Assembly (NCBI GenBank): GCA_024742995.1
Contig: JANSXK010000004.1
Coordinates: 1 to 64,000 of the forward strand
DNA length: 64,000 nt
Source: Gammaproteobacteria bacterium
GTDB lineage: Bacteria; Pseudomonadota; Gammaproteobacteria; Legionellales; Legionellaceae
Reading direction: 5' to 3'
Both the position numbers and the translations under genes were made by a program. The notes below the pieces were generated by a model. That model did not search any database. It saw only the letters and a program-made list of their open reading frames with translations, and was not told the origin of the DNA. Below, piece after piece: positions 1-7,872 of the stretch. Position 1 is the first letter of the stretch. Every line of letters begins with the position of its first letter.

Positions 1-76
1 CCATGATAGGAGCATAGAATGCTCGGCTGTGCTCTAAATTTTCAACTTTTATTTGAACATGATTGAATAGTTGCAT
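1..76 (-). CDS. VOC (glyoxalase/bleomycin-resistance) family protein, 5' end only
   Basis: This is the first 25 codons of a minus-strand gene that runs off the left edge. The peptide begins MQLFNHVQIKVENLEHSRAF, which matches the first beta strand of vicinal-oxygen-chelate fold proteins: an N-terminal His-Val pair followed by a D/ENLExSRAFY motif. Start ATG at 76 is preferred over the in-frame ATG at 88 because AAAGG lies just upstream of it. Substrate cannot be guessed from so little sequence. The nfeD remnant lies immediately upstream. Confidence 0.6.
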   Translation of the reverse strand, partial: MQLFNHVQIKVENLEHSRAFYAPIM

Positions 77-208
77 TTTTCCTTTCATCCCTTTGGTTTC
101 AAGTAGGGGTTCTTCTGCACGACCCCTTAATGGTAAAAAATGTCCGGATCAATCGCATTCTTCCGCCACTTCAGGTTCTTCGGAAAGTTTAAATCAGATA
201 AATACACT

Positions 209-673
209 TTAAAAAAAATAAACATTTGATAACTTTTTACCAGGATCGGGGCCGAACCTCTTACTGATGCGGTTTCGGATGTGACAGCTGCAGCTGCTGA
301 AAATGCTCGTACAGCAGAAGCATCCATCATCAACAGGTAAGTATTTATCGCATCTGATTTGCCAAATGGTGTCATCAATGCTGATTCTACCAGTGCCGTT
401 TGTGATGGCTGATTGAAGCGTGAAGTTACGATCTATGTATTGCTCCATTCTTTTATTCAAAAAGGATTGTCTTATTTTTATACGCGCCTGCGTTTTGAAA
501 ACATCTTCCAGCCTAATGCGCTAAGCACAGCAACAATAGAAAAAACAACAATCTCGACACTCAAAGGTATCGTCGAAATCATCAAGGGCAAAAGAGCGAC
601 AATGAGCGCTGATGCGCCAAAAAACAGCAAAAAACCTGAGCTGGTGAAAAGTTCAATTAATAAAAACAACAGT
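209..673 (-). pseudogene. nfeD-like membrane protein remnant, 5' truncated and frameshifted
   Basis: NfeD proteins are inner-membrane partners of stomatin/QmcA-type proteins, with two or three N-terminal helices and a C-terminal OB-fold domain. The membrane part is readable at 480-673 (ELFTSSGFLLFFGASALIVA, then a second helix ending WKMFSKRRR). It stops at 478-480. The OB part (LNKRMEQYIDRNFTL, then AITNGTGRISIDDTIWQIR) continues in another frame at about 460-340, so an indel lies near 480-500. After about position 345 the similarity drifts into a third frame. The 5' end is cut off at 673 by the IS element: the first residues of the apparent 75-aa ORF starting at 705 are encoded by the IS terminal repeat. 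Clearly non-functional. The family assignment is recalled, not searched. Confidence 0.7.
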
Positions 674-701
674 GAGTCTGTCCAGAATTCTGTGTAACTA
701 G
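674..701 (+). repeat. Terminal inverted repeat of the IS256-like element (nfeD side)
   Basis: It pairs with 1327-1354 on the opposite strand at 22 of 28 positions. It also supplies the ATG (703-705 lies just inside the element) and first codons of the hybrid ORF that reads into the nfeD remnant. Confidence 0.75.
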
Positions 702-709
702 CCATCCTG

Positions 710-1306
710 TTATCCGGTAACTCTATCGCTGAATTCGATCATAAAGCGATTCATAGCTGGTTTCTAGTTATGAATCGGCATGGCCCACTTTTGAGAGATT
801 CGTTCAATCGCCAAATAAAGCAATTTAAAAACGGCTTCATCAGAAGGAAACATGCGTTTATTTTTTATTACTTTACGTAAGGTGATATTCAATGACTCAA
901 TTGCATTGGTGGTATAAATTGCCCGGCGAATATCCGCGGGATAATCAAACAAGGGAATGGCTCGCTCCCAATTCTTGCGCCAGGACGCGCTGATATATGG
1001 GTACTGGTCATCCCATTTGGCAGAGAAAGCATCCAGTGCCATTTCACCTTCACTAACTTGAATCTTCTTTTTGCTGTAACTGTTACGAGAATTATCCTTG
1101 CGTGATTCTGCTTTATCATGCTTTTCATAGCCCAGATGGTTAGTGAGCTCACCCGCTAAGGCAGCCTCCAATCCTCGTCGTTTTAATTGTTTGAAAAACT
1201 CCGTGAAATCTTCAGGTATTTTGCAGTTTCTGGCTATTTCTTTTGCCAATTTATCTATATCTTCAGTCATAATTAGTCCCTGCATTTTATCGGTGCTACT
1301 CAGCAC
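710..1306 (-). pseudogene. IS256-family transposase with internal deletion and amber stop
   Basis: The N-terminal about 75 residues (LGYEKHD near the middle, then NSRNSYSKKKIQV) and the C-terminal about 100 residues (WRKNWERAIPLFDYP, IRRAIYTTNAIESLN, KLLYLA, KWAMPI) are both typical of mutator/IS256 transposases. The intervening about 200 residues, which carry catalytic Asp residues in full-length members, are absent, and the join is in frame. A TAG at 764-766 sits where the family has Trp (PIHN-stop-KPAMNRFMIEF). The original reading frame then continues to TAA at 710-712. The likely original start is the ATG at 1270 (MTEDIDKLAKE), with 1306 as an upstream alternative. It cannot transpose itself but could be mobilised in trans. 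Confidence 0.85.
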
Positions 1307-1326
1307 CGACAGATTATATACTATGA

Positions 1327-1354
1327 CTAATTACACAAAATTATTTACAGACCC
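1327..1354 (-). repeat. Terminal inverted repeat of the IS256-like element (transposase 5' side)
   Basis: On the minus strand it begins GGGTCTGTAAATAATTTTGT and matches the repeat at 674-701. It lies upstream of the transposase start, as expected for this family. Confidence 0.75.
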
Positions 1355-1970
1355 AAAAAATACTTTAATTCCTGCCCTCAATTTCATTGTATTTTATTTG
1401 GGTATTTTGTCACAGTTTCTCAAATTCACTCTGTTCTAGTTTCAAAGCTTGAACAGAAATATTTTTAATTAAAGCGCTCATTTGAATCACTAAAAGACTA
1501 CAGTGTTTGCCTACCCCGCTGTTTTTGTTCACCCTGCTTTCTAGGTGGTCTGTATGAAAAAGTTGGGCAATCTTATGATATAATCGCGTTCTATTTTTGG
1601 TTGGTGTTATGCTAAATCCTTTTCTCAAGGCATATGTGATGCCAGCAGGGATATGTTGATTCGCTTTGGCTTGAATATTTGGAGCGGCGTTGTGTTGGAT
1701 GTGATTTAAGTGCGCTGACATACTGATAAAATTTTTTGAAATTACAGTAGGAATATCTCGTTTTTTTGAAAAGGGTATTATGTTTCAATTGGGGATGATT
1801 TAAGTGGCGATGATTATAAATAGAATCGAATACTAAAACAAATTATCCGGAGTAATATGGTAGGCTGTATGTTGAAAAAACAGTTGTTACAAAAGAATTA
1901 AAAGCCCTATGGCTGCGACAAGAATCTGTGATTGAAGTGAATATAAATTTTGATAAATCAACAAATTATA
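1355..1970. other. 616-nt stretch without a recognisable gene
   Basis: This lies between the IS element and ssrA and is AT-rich. A 103-codon minus-strand open frame (1410-1721) has no recognisable motif, irregular composition and no convincing ribosome site. On the plus strand a TGATATAAT extended -10-like sequence at 1576-1584 precedes a 16-codon frame starting about 1609 (MLNPFLKAYVMPAG). Another open frame at about 1856-1970 runs into the tmRNA gene. These look like gene debris. The 3' side of ssrA is a common integration site, but no duplicated ssrA end is visible here. Confidence 0.5.
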
Positions 1971-2380
1971 TGGTGGAGGCGGCGGGAATTGAACCCGCGT
2001 CCGCAAGCACTCTGCCATTAGATCTACATGCTTAGCCGAGTCATTTGAGTTTCACCCTCTAGTCTCCGACGGGCAGGATACGATTAGGCTAGTCCTTGAG
2101 TTTCGCAACCTAATCCAGGACAAATTAGGCCACTAGCTTATCTTTTATGACCGCCGATCCGATACCAATAAGCGAGCTCGGTCAAGCGGGGCGCTGGTTT
2201 TTGGCAGCGCACAATGCTTTCAATGAAAGCTATCGTTACAATTAAGCAGCGATAGAACCGTCACCTTCAGCATATATTTCATCATTTGCATTTATGTTTA
2301 TTTGAGTCTGATTTACGAGAAGTCTCACTCTCGGCATGCACCTTTGGTTTTGCAACCCACGTCGAAACCAGGTCGCCCCC
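1971..2380 (-). ncRNA. ssrA: tmRNA (transfer-messenger RNA)
   Basis: tmRNA rescues stalled ribosomes and tags nascent peptides for proteolysis. The RNA begins GGGGGCGACCTGGTTTCGAC at 2380 and ends in a T-arm plus encoded CCA (GGTTCAATTCCCGCC, then CCACCA region) at 1971. The 7-bp acceptor stem closes with a G-U pair at the third position, the alanyl identity element. The resume codon GCA is at 2289-2287, and the tag frame reads ANDEIYAEGDGSIAA with TAA at 2244-2242. The tag keeps the ANDE start and hydrophobic AA end of gammaproteobacterial tags, but at 15 residues it is longer than the 10-residue E. coli coded tag (ANDENYALAA). One-piece, non-permuted form. Confidence 0.96.
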
Positions 2381-2388
2381 ATTCTTGT

Positions 2389-2417
2389 ATTATACCATAT
2401 CTGGCTTTTTTCAGCAA
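2389..2417 (-). promoter_or_regulatory. ssrA sigma-70 promoter
   Basis: On the minus strand, TTGCTG (2417-2412), a 17-nt spacer and TATAAT (2394-2389) with an extended TGG lead into the mature 5' end of tmRNA 8 nt further on. Spacing and matches are near ideal, which fits strong constitutive expression. Confidence 0.75.
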
Positions 2418-2477
2418 TTTTATCCGCGAGGTTACGAGATTTATTGATGACTCTCTTATGATTGCTTAGCGTGCTGT

Positions 2478-3338
2478 TTAGGGTTGTTTGGGGCCTAATT
2501 TGCTTGTTTTGTCTAGAATTTTTATAAGATCGTTGATGGCCGTCGTCACTTTTTCTACCTTAGGTGATTGGGGATTAATTTTATAGTAATTCCAATTTCT
2601 TTCTTGTGCGGTAGAAAAAAAGGGTGCGGTGCTTCTCGCGTTATTTATGCCTGCAACAGGTTTTCCTGTGGTGCATAGGGTGTATAAAATATCAAAAATT
2701 CGAAAAATTGATCTCATTGCAACGACAAGAGTATAAAAAACCGGTTCATTACTTGGTTTATATGGCTGTTGATATTTTTCCAAATGCTTCAAGGCTGTTT
2801 CAAGTCTACTAGCATACGCTTCATGTAATGCTGTGGAGTCCATGCCTGCCGCTGGTTTGTTAGAGCCCCATTGTAATTGATTATTCCCCCAATAAAATAC
2901 TGGGTAGCTTTGAAGATCAAGTGCATTACGGTCATTGTTCATTATATTATGGCGACCGCATCGGGTTCGTTCAATGAACCCGGGGTTTATCGCATCGTAT
3001 GCTGAAGAAAATTCGCGATATGCTTTATTAAGATCTTGTTGAAGGGTTTTTTGAAGATCGGGGTTAGTAATAATAAGGTGAGTTTCTTGACGATAATAGC
3101 CATGCGCTATTTGTTCTTTTTCTTGGTTCATATTGGTAATGTTGCGCCCGAGCCATTCAGGTTCAGGACCGTAGACGGTGCCTTTATCCGAATCAATATA
3201 AAATTTATAAGGAAGCCCTGCCTTATCATTATAATAATCTCGTTTTGCCGTATAATATGTCATGGTTTCAACCATAGCATCTTCGTGATTAGAGCTTTCA
3301 ATAAACTTTAAAGTTTCTCTTGCATCATCGTCATCCAT
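2478..3338 (-). CDS. Hypothetical protein, 286 aa, unknown function
   Basis: Not recognised. The protein starts with an acidic MDDDDARETL stretch and is mostly hydrophilic and rich in Asn, Tyr and Gln. One modestly hydrophobic segment lies near residues 200-215 (FYTLVVAMRSIFRIFDILYT). There is no signal peptide and no catalytic motif I can name. It is a single gene between ssrA and pgk, separated from pgk by about 117 nt. Candidate -10 boxes (TATAAT) lie at 3378-3373 and 3351-3346 on the minus strand. The second is only 7 nt from the start codon, and no Shine-Dalgarno is apparent. The composition resembles lineage-specific proteins of intracellular gammaproteobacteria, but that is impression only. 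Confidence 0.7.
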   Translation of the reverse strand: MDDDDARETLKFIESSNHEDAMVETMTYYTAKRDYYNDKAGLPYKFYIDSDKGTVYGPEPEWLGRNITNMNQEKEQIAHGYYRQETHLIITNPDLQKTLQQDLNKAYREFSSAYDAINPGFIERTRCGRHNIMNNDRNALDLQSYPVFYWGNNQLQWGSNKPAAGMDSTALHEAYASRLETALKHLEKYQQPYKPSNEPVFYTLVVAMRSIFRIFDILYTLCTTGKPVAGINNARSTAPFFSTAQERNWNYYKINPQSPKVEKVTTAINDLIKILDKTSKLGPKQP

Positions 3339-3372
3339 ATGAGTTATTATAAAACATTGTGTGTATAATTTT

Positions 3373-3378
3373 ATTATA
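3373..3378 (-). promoter_or_regulatory. Candidate -10 box upstream of the 286-aa gene
   Basis: A perfect TATAAT on the minus strand (GGCTATAATAAAA) about 35 nt before the start codon. The -35 region is poor (AACACT at a 17-nt spacing), so this is a tentative call. Confidence 0.35.
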
Positions 3379-3455
3379 GCCTAGATTTATGAAAGAAGTG
3401 TTGTTGGCCGGGGTTTCGTTCTAGAATAGTTTATATTTGCCAATATTCAGCAATT

Positions 3456-4646
3456 TCATACACACGCCATGGTTTTAGCTCGTTCCTCTAAAATAGCCAC
3501 TGCTGGCAATGGCTTACCTTCGAGGTACTGTAAAAAAGCGCCACCACCAGTGGATATATACGACATTTGATCGGTGAGATCATATTTATCAATCGCGGCT
3601 AACGTATCGCCACCGCCTGCAATACTTAGCGCCTGACTATTAGCGACTGCAATCGCGACGCTTCGTGTACCATAGCCAAATTGTGGGAACTCAAAGACAC
3701 CCAGTGGACCATTCCAGATGATAGTATGAGCGGTCTGAATGATGTCTGCATAATGGGTGACTGTTTCCGGCCCAATGTCCATAATCATATCGTCTAGGGC
3801 GACATGTGAGAGGGTTTTGTTATACGCAGGACATGTATCTTGTACGCATTTTCCTACGACCACGTCGGTGGGTAATACAATTTCACAACCAGAAGCTTCG
3901 GCGATTTTTAAAATCGTACGTGATTCTTCTAGTAAGTTGGGTTCGTATAGCGATCCTCCTATTTCTTTGCCGCTGGCTTTTAGAAAAGTATTAGCAATGC
4001 CGCCGCCAGGAATGAGTACATCGACACGTGTCACCATTTGTTTGAGCAAAGATAATTTAGAAGAAACCTTGGCGCCACCTACGATGGCAATGATGGGTTT
4101 TTCTGGGGCACGGAACACGCGTTCTAAAACTTCTAATTCTTTCATCAATAACGGGCCCGCCACGGCAATGGGTGCGTGTTGGGCTAAACCGTAGGTAGAG
4201 GCGTGGCATCTGTGGGCAGTGCCAAATGCATCCATGACGAAGACATCACATAAATCTGCTAATTGGCGTGCTAGTGTGGGATCATTGTCTCTTTCACCCA
4301 GATTAAAGCGGACATTTTCACATAAGACTAATTCACCGGGTTTGACCTCGATCCCTTGTAAATAGTCGGTCACAAAATTTACCGGACGATCCAGTTGCGC
4401 CGCTAAATAATTGGCTACTGGTTGTAGCGACAGTTTAGGATCAAACTTACCCTCAACAGGACGACCCAAATGTGACAGTACCATCACGCCAGCGCCAGCA
4501 CCCAGTGCTTTTTGTATGGTCGGCAACGCGGCTTGCAAACGTTGATCACTGGTGATGATGCCATCTTTGATGGGCACGTTCAGATCTTCTCGGATCAAAA
4601 CGCGTTTGTCTTTTAAGTTGACCTCATGCATGCTGATGATGCTCAT
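3456..4646 (-). CDS. pgk: Phosphoglycerate kinase
   Basis: This cytosolic glycolytic/gluconeogenic enzyme interconverts 1,3-bisphosphoglycerate + ADP and 3-phosphoglycerate + ATP. At 396 aa it is full length for bacterial Pgk. Visible signatures are the N-terminal substrate motif ([11 protein letters not shown]), the HLGRP loop, ENVRFNLGE, the hinge region ([12 protein letters not shown]), the WNGPLGVFE motif and the C-terminal nucleotide loop GGGDTLAAI. It starts 10 nt after gap, so it is translated from the tkt-gap-pgk message as the last gene. No clear terminator hairpin was seen downstream. Confidence 0.96.
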   Translation of the reverse strand: MSIISMHEVNLKDKRVLIREDLNVPIKDGIITSDQRLQAALPTIQKALGAGAGVMVLSHLGRPVEGKFDPKLSLQPVANYLAAQLDRPVNFVTDYLQGIEVKPGELVLCENVRFNLGERDNDPTLARQLADLCDVFVMDAFGTAHRCHASTYGLAQHAPIAVAGPLLMKELEVLERVFRAPEKPIIAIVGGAKVSSKLSLLKQMVTRVDVLIPGGGIANTFLKASGKEIGGSLYEPNLLEESRTILKIAEASGCEIVLPTDVVVGKCVQDTCPAYNKTLSHVALDDMIMDIGPETVTHYADIIQTAHTIIWNGPLGVFEFPQFGYGTRSVAIAVANSQALSIAGGGDTLAAIDKYDLTDQMSYISTGGGAFLQYLEGKPLPAVAILEERAKTMACV

Positions 4647-4656
4647 GGTTACCCCT

Positions 4657-5649
4657 TTATAGGTTCATCATATGATGAGCGGTATCTAACATGCGGTTAG
4701 AAAACCCCCACTCATTATCATACCACGCAATTACTTTGACAACATTGCCTAAAACACGTGTTTGCGCAGTATCAAACACTGCCGAAGCAGGATAGTGATT
4801 AAAATCACATGATACCAGTGGCTCTTCATTGATATGTAAGATGTCACTCTTGGCAGCATGCATGATGTTATTGATTTCTGCAACTGTCGTTGCTCGTTTG
4901 GGTGTAAATGTTAAATCAATCGCTGAAACATTTAAAGTGGGCACGCGCATGGCAAAGCCATCTAAGCGTCCTTTGAGCTCTGGTAATACCAATCCTACAG
5001 CGGTAGCTGCCCCAGTTTTCGTGGGGATGATTGAATGTGCAGCCGCACGAGCACGGTGCAAATCAATGTGATGCCCGTCGAGAAGCAGTTGATCTTTGGT
5101 GTAGGCATGAATCGTGTTTAATAGACCATGTTCGATACCAATGGCATCATGCAACGGTTTGACCACAGGGGCTAAGCAATTAGTGGTGCAAGACGCGTTG
5201 GATACGATGAGATCTTCTTTAGTGAGAATTTGCTGATTGACACCATAGACCACCGTTTTATCAGCGTCTTTGCCAGGTGCGGAAATCAAGACTTTCTTGG
5301 CGCCAGCCTTGATGTGCAGCAGGGCATCTTCGCGTTGGGTAAAACGCCCGGTGCATTCAAATACTAGGTCAATATCCAACTCTTTCCAAGGCAAATCACT
5401 GGGATGACGCTCGCTGGTGATCACAATGGAGTGTCCGTCAATGATGAGCTTGTTATCTTCAATACTTACATCGCTAGAGAAACGCCCATGCGTGCTGTCA
5501 TAGCGTGTCAAATGTGCGGTGCTTTGAATGCCTGATGTGTCATTGATGGCGACCACATCAAAATCAGTTTGGCGCTTTGATTCAAAAATTGCTCGTAACA
5601 CACATCGGCCTATTCGGCCGTAACCACTGATTGCAATACGAATACTCAT
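4657..5649 (-). CDS. gap: Glyceraldehyde-3-phosphate dehydrogenase (type I; some Epd-like features)
   Basis: It oxidises and phosphorylates glyceraldehyde 3-phosphate with NAD+. The Rossmann motif [12 protein letters not shown] is at residues 9-20, the catalytic Cys154 lies in SNASCTTNC, and the C-terminal [14 protein letters not shown] is standard. Asp after the second strand (AINDTSG) fits NAD preference. Parts of the sequence ([29 protein letters not shown]) also resemble erythrose-4-phosphate dehydrogenase (Epd). Position between tkt and pgk favours the central carbon role, with Epd activity possible. The start has GGAG five nt upstream. It lies 21 nt after tkt. Confidence 0.93.
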   Translation of the reverse strand: MSIRIAISGYGRIGRCVLRAIFESKRQTDFDVVAINDTSGIQSTAHLTRYDSTHGRFSSDVSIEDNKLIIDGHSIVITSERHPSDLPWKELDIDLVFECTGRFTQREDALLHIKAGAKKVLISAPGKDADKTVVYGVNQQILTKEDLIVSNASCTTNCLAPVVKPLHDAIGIEHGLLNTIHAYTKDQLLLDGHHIDLHRARAAAHSIIPTKTGAATAVGLVLPELKGRLDGFAMRVPTLNVSAIDLTFTPKRATTVAEINNIMHAAKSDILHINEEPLVSCDFNHYPASAVFDTAQTRVLGNVVKVIAWYDNEWGFSNRMLDTAHHMMNL

Positions 5650-5670
5650 ATGTTCTCCACAGAATTTAAA

Positions 5671-7674
5671 TTAGGCGAGTGCAGCCGTATGATTTAAGCG
5701 CAGTCCTTCTGCTTTGATACGTTCAGCCGTGAACCCTAAGTTTGCAAAGATTGTGTCTCCGGGCGCGCTTTCACCAAAGCGATCTATGCCAATGACAACA
5801 CCATCTAACCCTACGAATCGATACCAGAACGCGCTAGCCCCCGCTTCGATGGCGATACGTTTACGCACGTGCGGAGGTAAAACTGATTCTTGATAAGTCG
5901 GATCTTGGGCGAGGAACTGTTCAACACAAGGCATAGAAACCACGCGTGTGGCGATGCCTTCTTCGCGCAGTGTTTCTGCACCAGCAAGCGCGATGCTCAG
6001 TTCTGAACCTGTAGCCATGATAATCAAAGTTGGAGATTCTGCGCTATCGCTAACAATATACCCACCCTTGGCGATCTTGGCTTGCTGCTCTTTCGTTCTA
6101 GGAATATGAGGCAATGTTTGGCGAGATAGTAAGAGACTGCTTGGCCCGGTATGATGTTCTAGGGATTTTTCCCAGGCAACTGCTGTTTCTAAAAGATCTG
6201 CGGGTCTCCAGATTTGGATATTGGGTATCAAACGTAATCCTGAGGTTTGCTCAACCGGTTGATGTGTGGGCCCATCTTCACCTAAGCCGATGGAATCATG
6301 GCTAAAAATAAAAATGACCCGTTGTTGCATCATGGCTGCCAGACGTACCGCTGCACGTGAATAATCAGAAAATACTAGGAAAGTACCACCATAAGGGATA
6401 AATCCACCGTGTAAGGCGAGGCCGGTCATGATGGCAGACATGCCAAATTCACGGACGCCATATTCTAAATAATTACCTAGCCATTGATCTTTTGTGATGA
6501 CTTGAGTTCCAGGCCAGTCCGTAGAATTGGATACGGTGAGATCGGCAGATCCACCAAATAATTCAGGGCAGCTTGCGGCAAAATGTGCAATGCAGAGCTG
6601 AGATGCTTTTCGTGTGGCCATGGATTTGGCATTTGTTTGGCATTGGGTGAACCAGTCTTGTGTTGTATGCGCCCAATTTTCTGGTAAATCCCCATTAATA
6701 CGACGTAAAAACTCAGCATAATCATTGGGGCGTCGTGCTTTATATTCAAAGCAACGTTCTAACCATAACTGTTCTTCATGGGCGCCTTGTTCTGTGTGAT
6801 CCCATGCCGCATAAATGTCAGGGGGAATCATGAACGGTGCGTGTGGCCAATCAAAATGTTTGCGTAATGCTGCAATAGCTTCTTGACCCAATGCTGCACC
6901 ATGAGTGGATGCATCCCCCGCTGCTGGTGAACCATAGCCAATGATGGTTTTGCAAATGATCAATGTAGGTTGTGTCGTATTTTTCTGCGCTGCTGCAACC
7001 GCTGTTGCGATTGCTTCGGCGTTATGGCCATCAATAGGCCCAATAATTTGCCAGTGATAGGCATCAAAACGTTTGGCAGTATCGTCGTTAAACCAGGTTT
7101 GTACCGGGCCATCAATTGAAATGCCATTATCATCGTAAAAGACAATCAGCTTACCCAGGCCCAAAGTTCCAGCAAGGGAGCTTACTTCATGTGAAATACC
7201 TTCCATCAAACAACCATCTCCAACGAAAGCATAGGTGTGATGGTCGATCAAGGTAGTAAGCGTATCATTAAATTGCTCAGCCAACATTTTTTCTGCAAGG
7301 GCCATCCCCACGGCATTTGCCAAGCCTTGGCCCAAGGGGCCTGTGGTGGTTTCTACCCCTGGTGTTAGGCGATACTCAGGATGACCAGGTGTTTTAGCGT
7401 TCAATTGTCGAAAATGTTTGAGTTCGCTGATGGGTAAGGCATAACCTGTTAAGTGTAATAGTGAATACAACAGCATCGATCCGTGGCCATTGGATACAAC
7501 AAATCTATCACGGTTAAACCAATGTGGGTTTTGAGGATTGTGCTTCAAAAATTGATGCCAGAGCACGGATGCAATGTCTGCCATGCCCAATGGCATGCCT
7601 GGATGCCCGCATTTGGCTTGTTCGACTGCATCGACACTTAAAAAACGAATGGCATTGGCCAGTGAGGTTAACAT
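5671..7674 (-). CDS. tkt: Transketolase
   Basis: This thiamine-diphosphate enzyme of the non-oxidative pentose phosphate pathway transfers two-carbon ketol units. At 667 aa it has the usual three-domain length. Visible motifs are GHPGMPLGMAD near residue 24, the ThDP-binding GDGCLMEGISHE with the following helix, the central-domain SHDSIGLGEDGPTHQP, and LRLIPNIQIWRPAD. It is the first gene of tkt-gap-pgk, which links pentose phosphates to triose metabolism and also makes sedoheptulose 7-phosphate, the substrate of GmhA further along. The start ATG at 7674 has only a distant AGGA upstream. Confidence 0.96.
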   Translation of the reverse strand: MLTSLANAIRFLSVDAVEQAKCGHPGMPLGMADIASVLWHQFLKHNPQNPHWFNRDRFVVSNGHGSMLLYSLLHLTGYALPISELKHFRQLNAKTPGHPEYRLTPGVETTTGPLGQGLANAVGMALAEKMLAEQFNDTLTTLIDHHTYAFVGDGCLMEGISHEVSSLAGTLGLGKLIVFYDDNGISIDGPVQTWFNDDTAKRFDAYHWQIIGPIDGHNAEAIATAVAAAQKNTTQPTLIICKTIIGYGSPAAGDASTHGAALGQEAIAALRKHFDWPHAPFMIPPDIYAAWDHTEQGAHEEQLWLERCFEYKARRPNDYAEFLRRINGDLPENWAHTTQDWFTQCQTNAKSMATRKASQLCIAHFAASCPELFGGSADLTVSNSTDWPGTQVITKDQWLGNYLEYGVREFGMSAIMTGLALHGGFIPYGGTFLVFSDYSRAAVRLAAMMQQRVIFIFSHDSIGLGEDGPTHQPVEQTSGLRLIPNIQIWRPADLLETAVAWEKSLEHHTGPSSLLLSRQTLPHIPRTKEQQAKIAKGGYIVSDSAESPTLIIMATGSELSIALAGAETLREEGIATRVVSMPCVEQFLAQDPTYQESVLPPHVRKRIAIEAGASAFWYRFVGLDGVVIGIDRFGESAPGDTIFANLGFTAERIKAEGLRLNHTAALA

Positions 7675-7768
7675 GTTTTTATGTCAATCCTAAATATTGA
7701 GAAAGGCGATATTGTCGCGCAATTAGCTTGTTTCGGCAAGTCATCGTAGTATTGTTTATGTTCGTATC

Positions 7769-7793
7769 ATGATAAAAACATATTGCTCATAAA
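7769..7793 (+). promoter_or_regulatory. Shared upstream element, copy 1
   Basis: The sequence ATGATAAAAACATATTGCTC plus ATAAA, 79 nt upstream of the first paralog, recurs with small changes at 9365-9391 before the second. It may be a conserved promoter or regulator site retained after gene duplication. A separate TGGCATAAT extended -10-like box lies at 7835-7843. Confidence 0.4.
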
Positions 7794-7872
7794 GAGGGAT
7801 GTATAGAACAAAAACTTTCTTTATGCTTATTTTATGGCATAATGGCCCGTCATTGACTATGGGTGTACTAGC

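Larger units (their letters stand above)
674..1354 (-). mobile_element. Decayed IS256-family insertion sequence (internally deleted, about 681 bp)
   Basis: The element is bounded by imperfect inverted repeats of about 28 bp with 22 matches. The left-hand copy begins GAGTCTGTCC at 674; the right-hand copy, read on the minus strand from 1354, begins GGGTCTGTAA. Both continue through a shared TGTGTAA block. It encloses a transposase gene missing its centre. IS256-family elements are normally around 1.3 kb, so about half is gone. No convincing 8-bp target duplication is visible (666-673 and 1355-1362 differ), which suggests later rearrangement. It interrupts nfeD. Confidence 0.8.

Noticed and set aside
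478-705. Apparent intact 75-aa small membrane protein
   Set aside because: Its first codons come from the IS terminal repeat and the rest is a frameshifted nfeD fragment.
1410-1721. 103-codon minus-strand open frame between the IS and ssrA
   Set aside because: No recognisable motif, no ribosome site, irregular composition; treated as debris.
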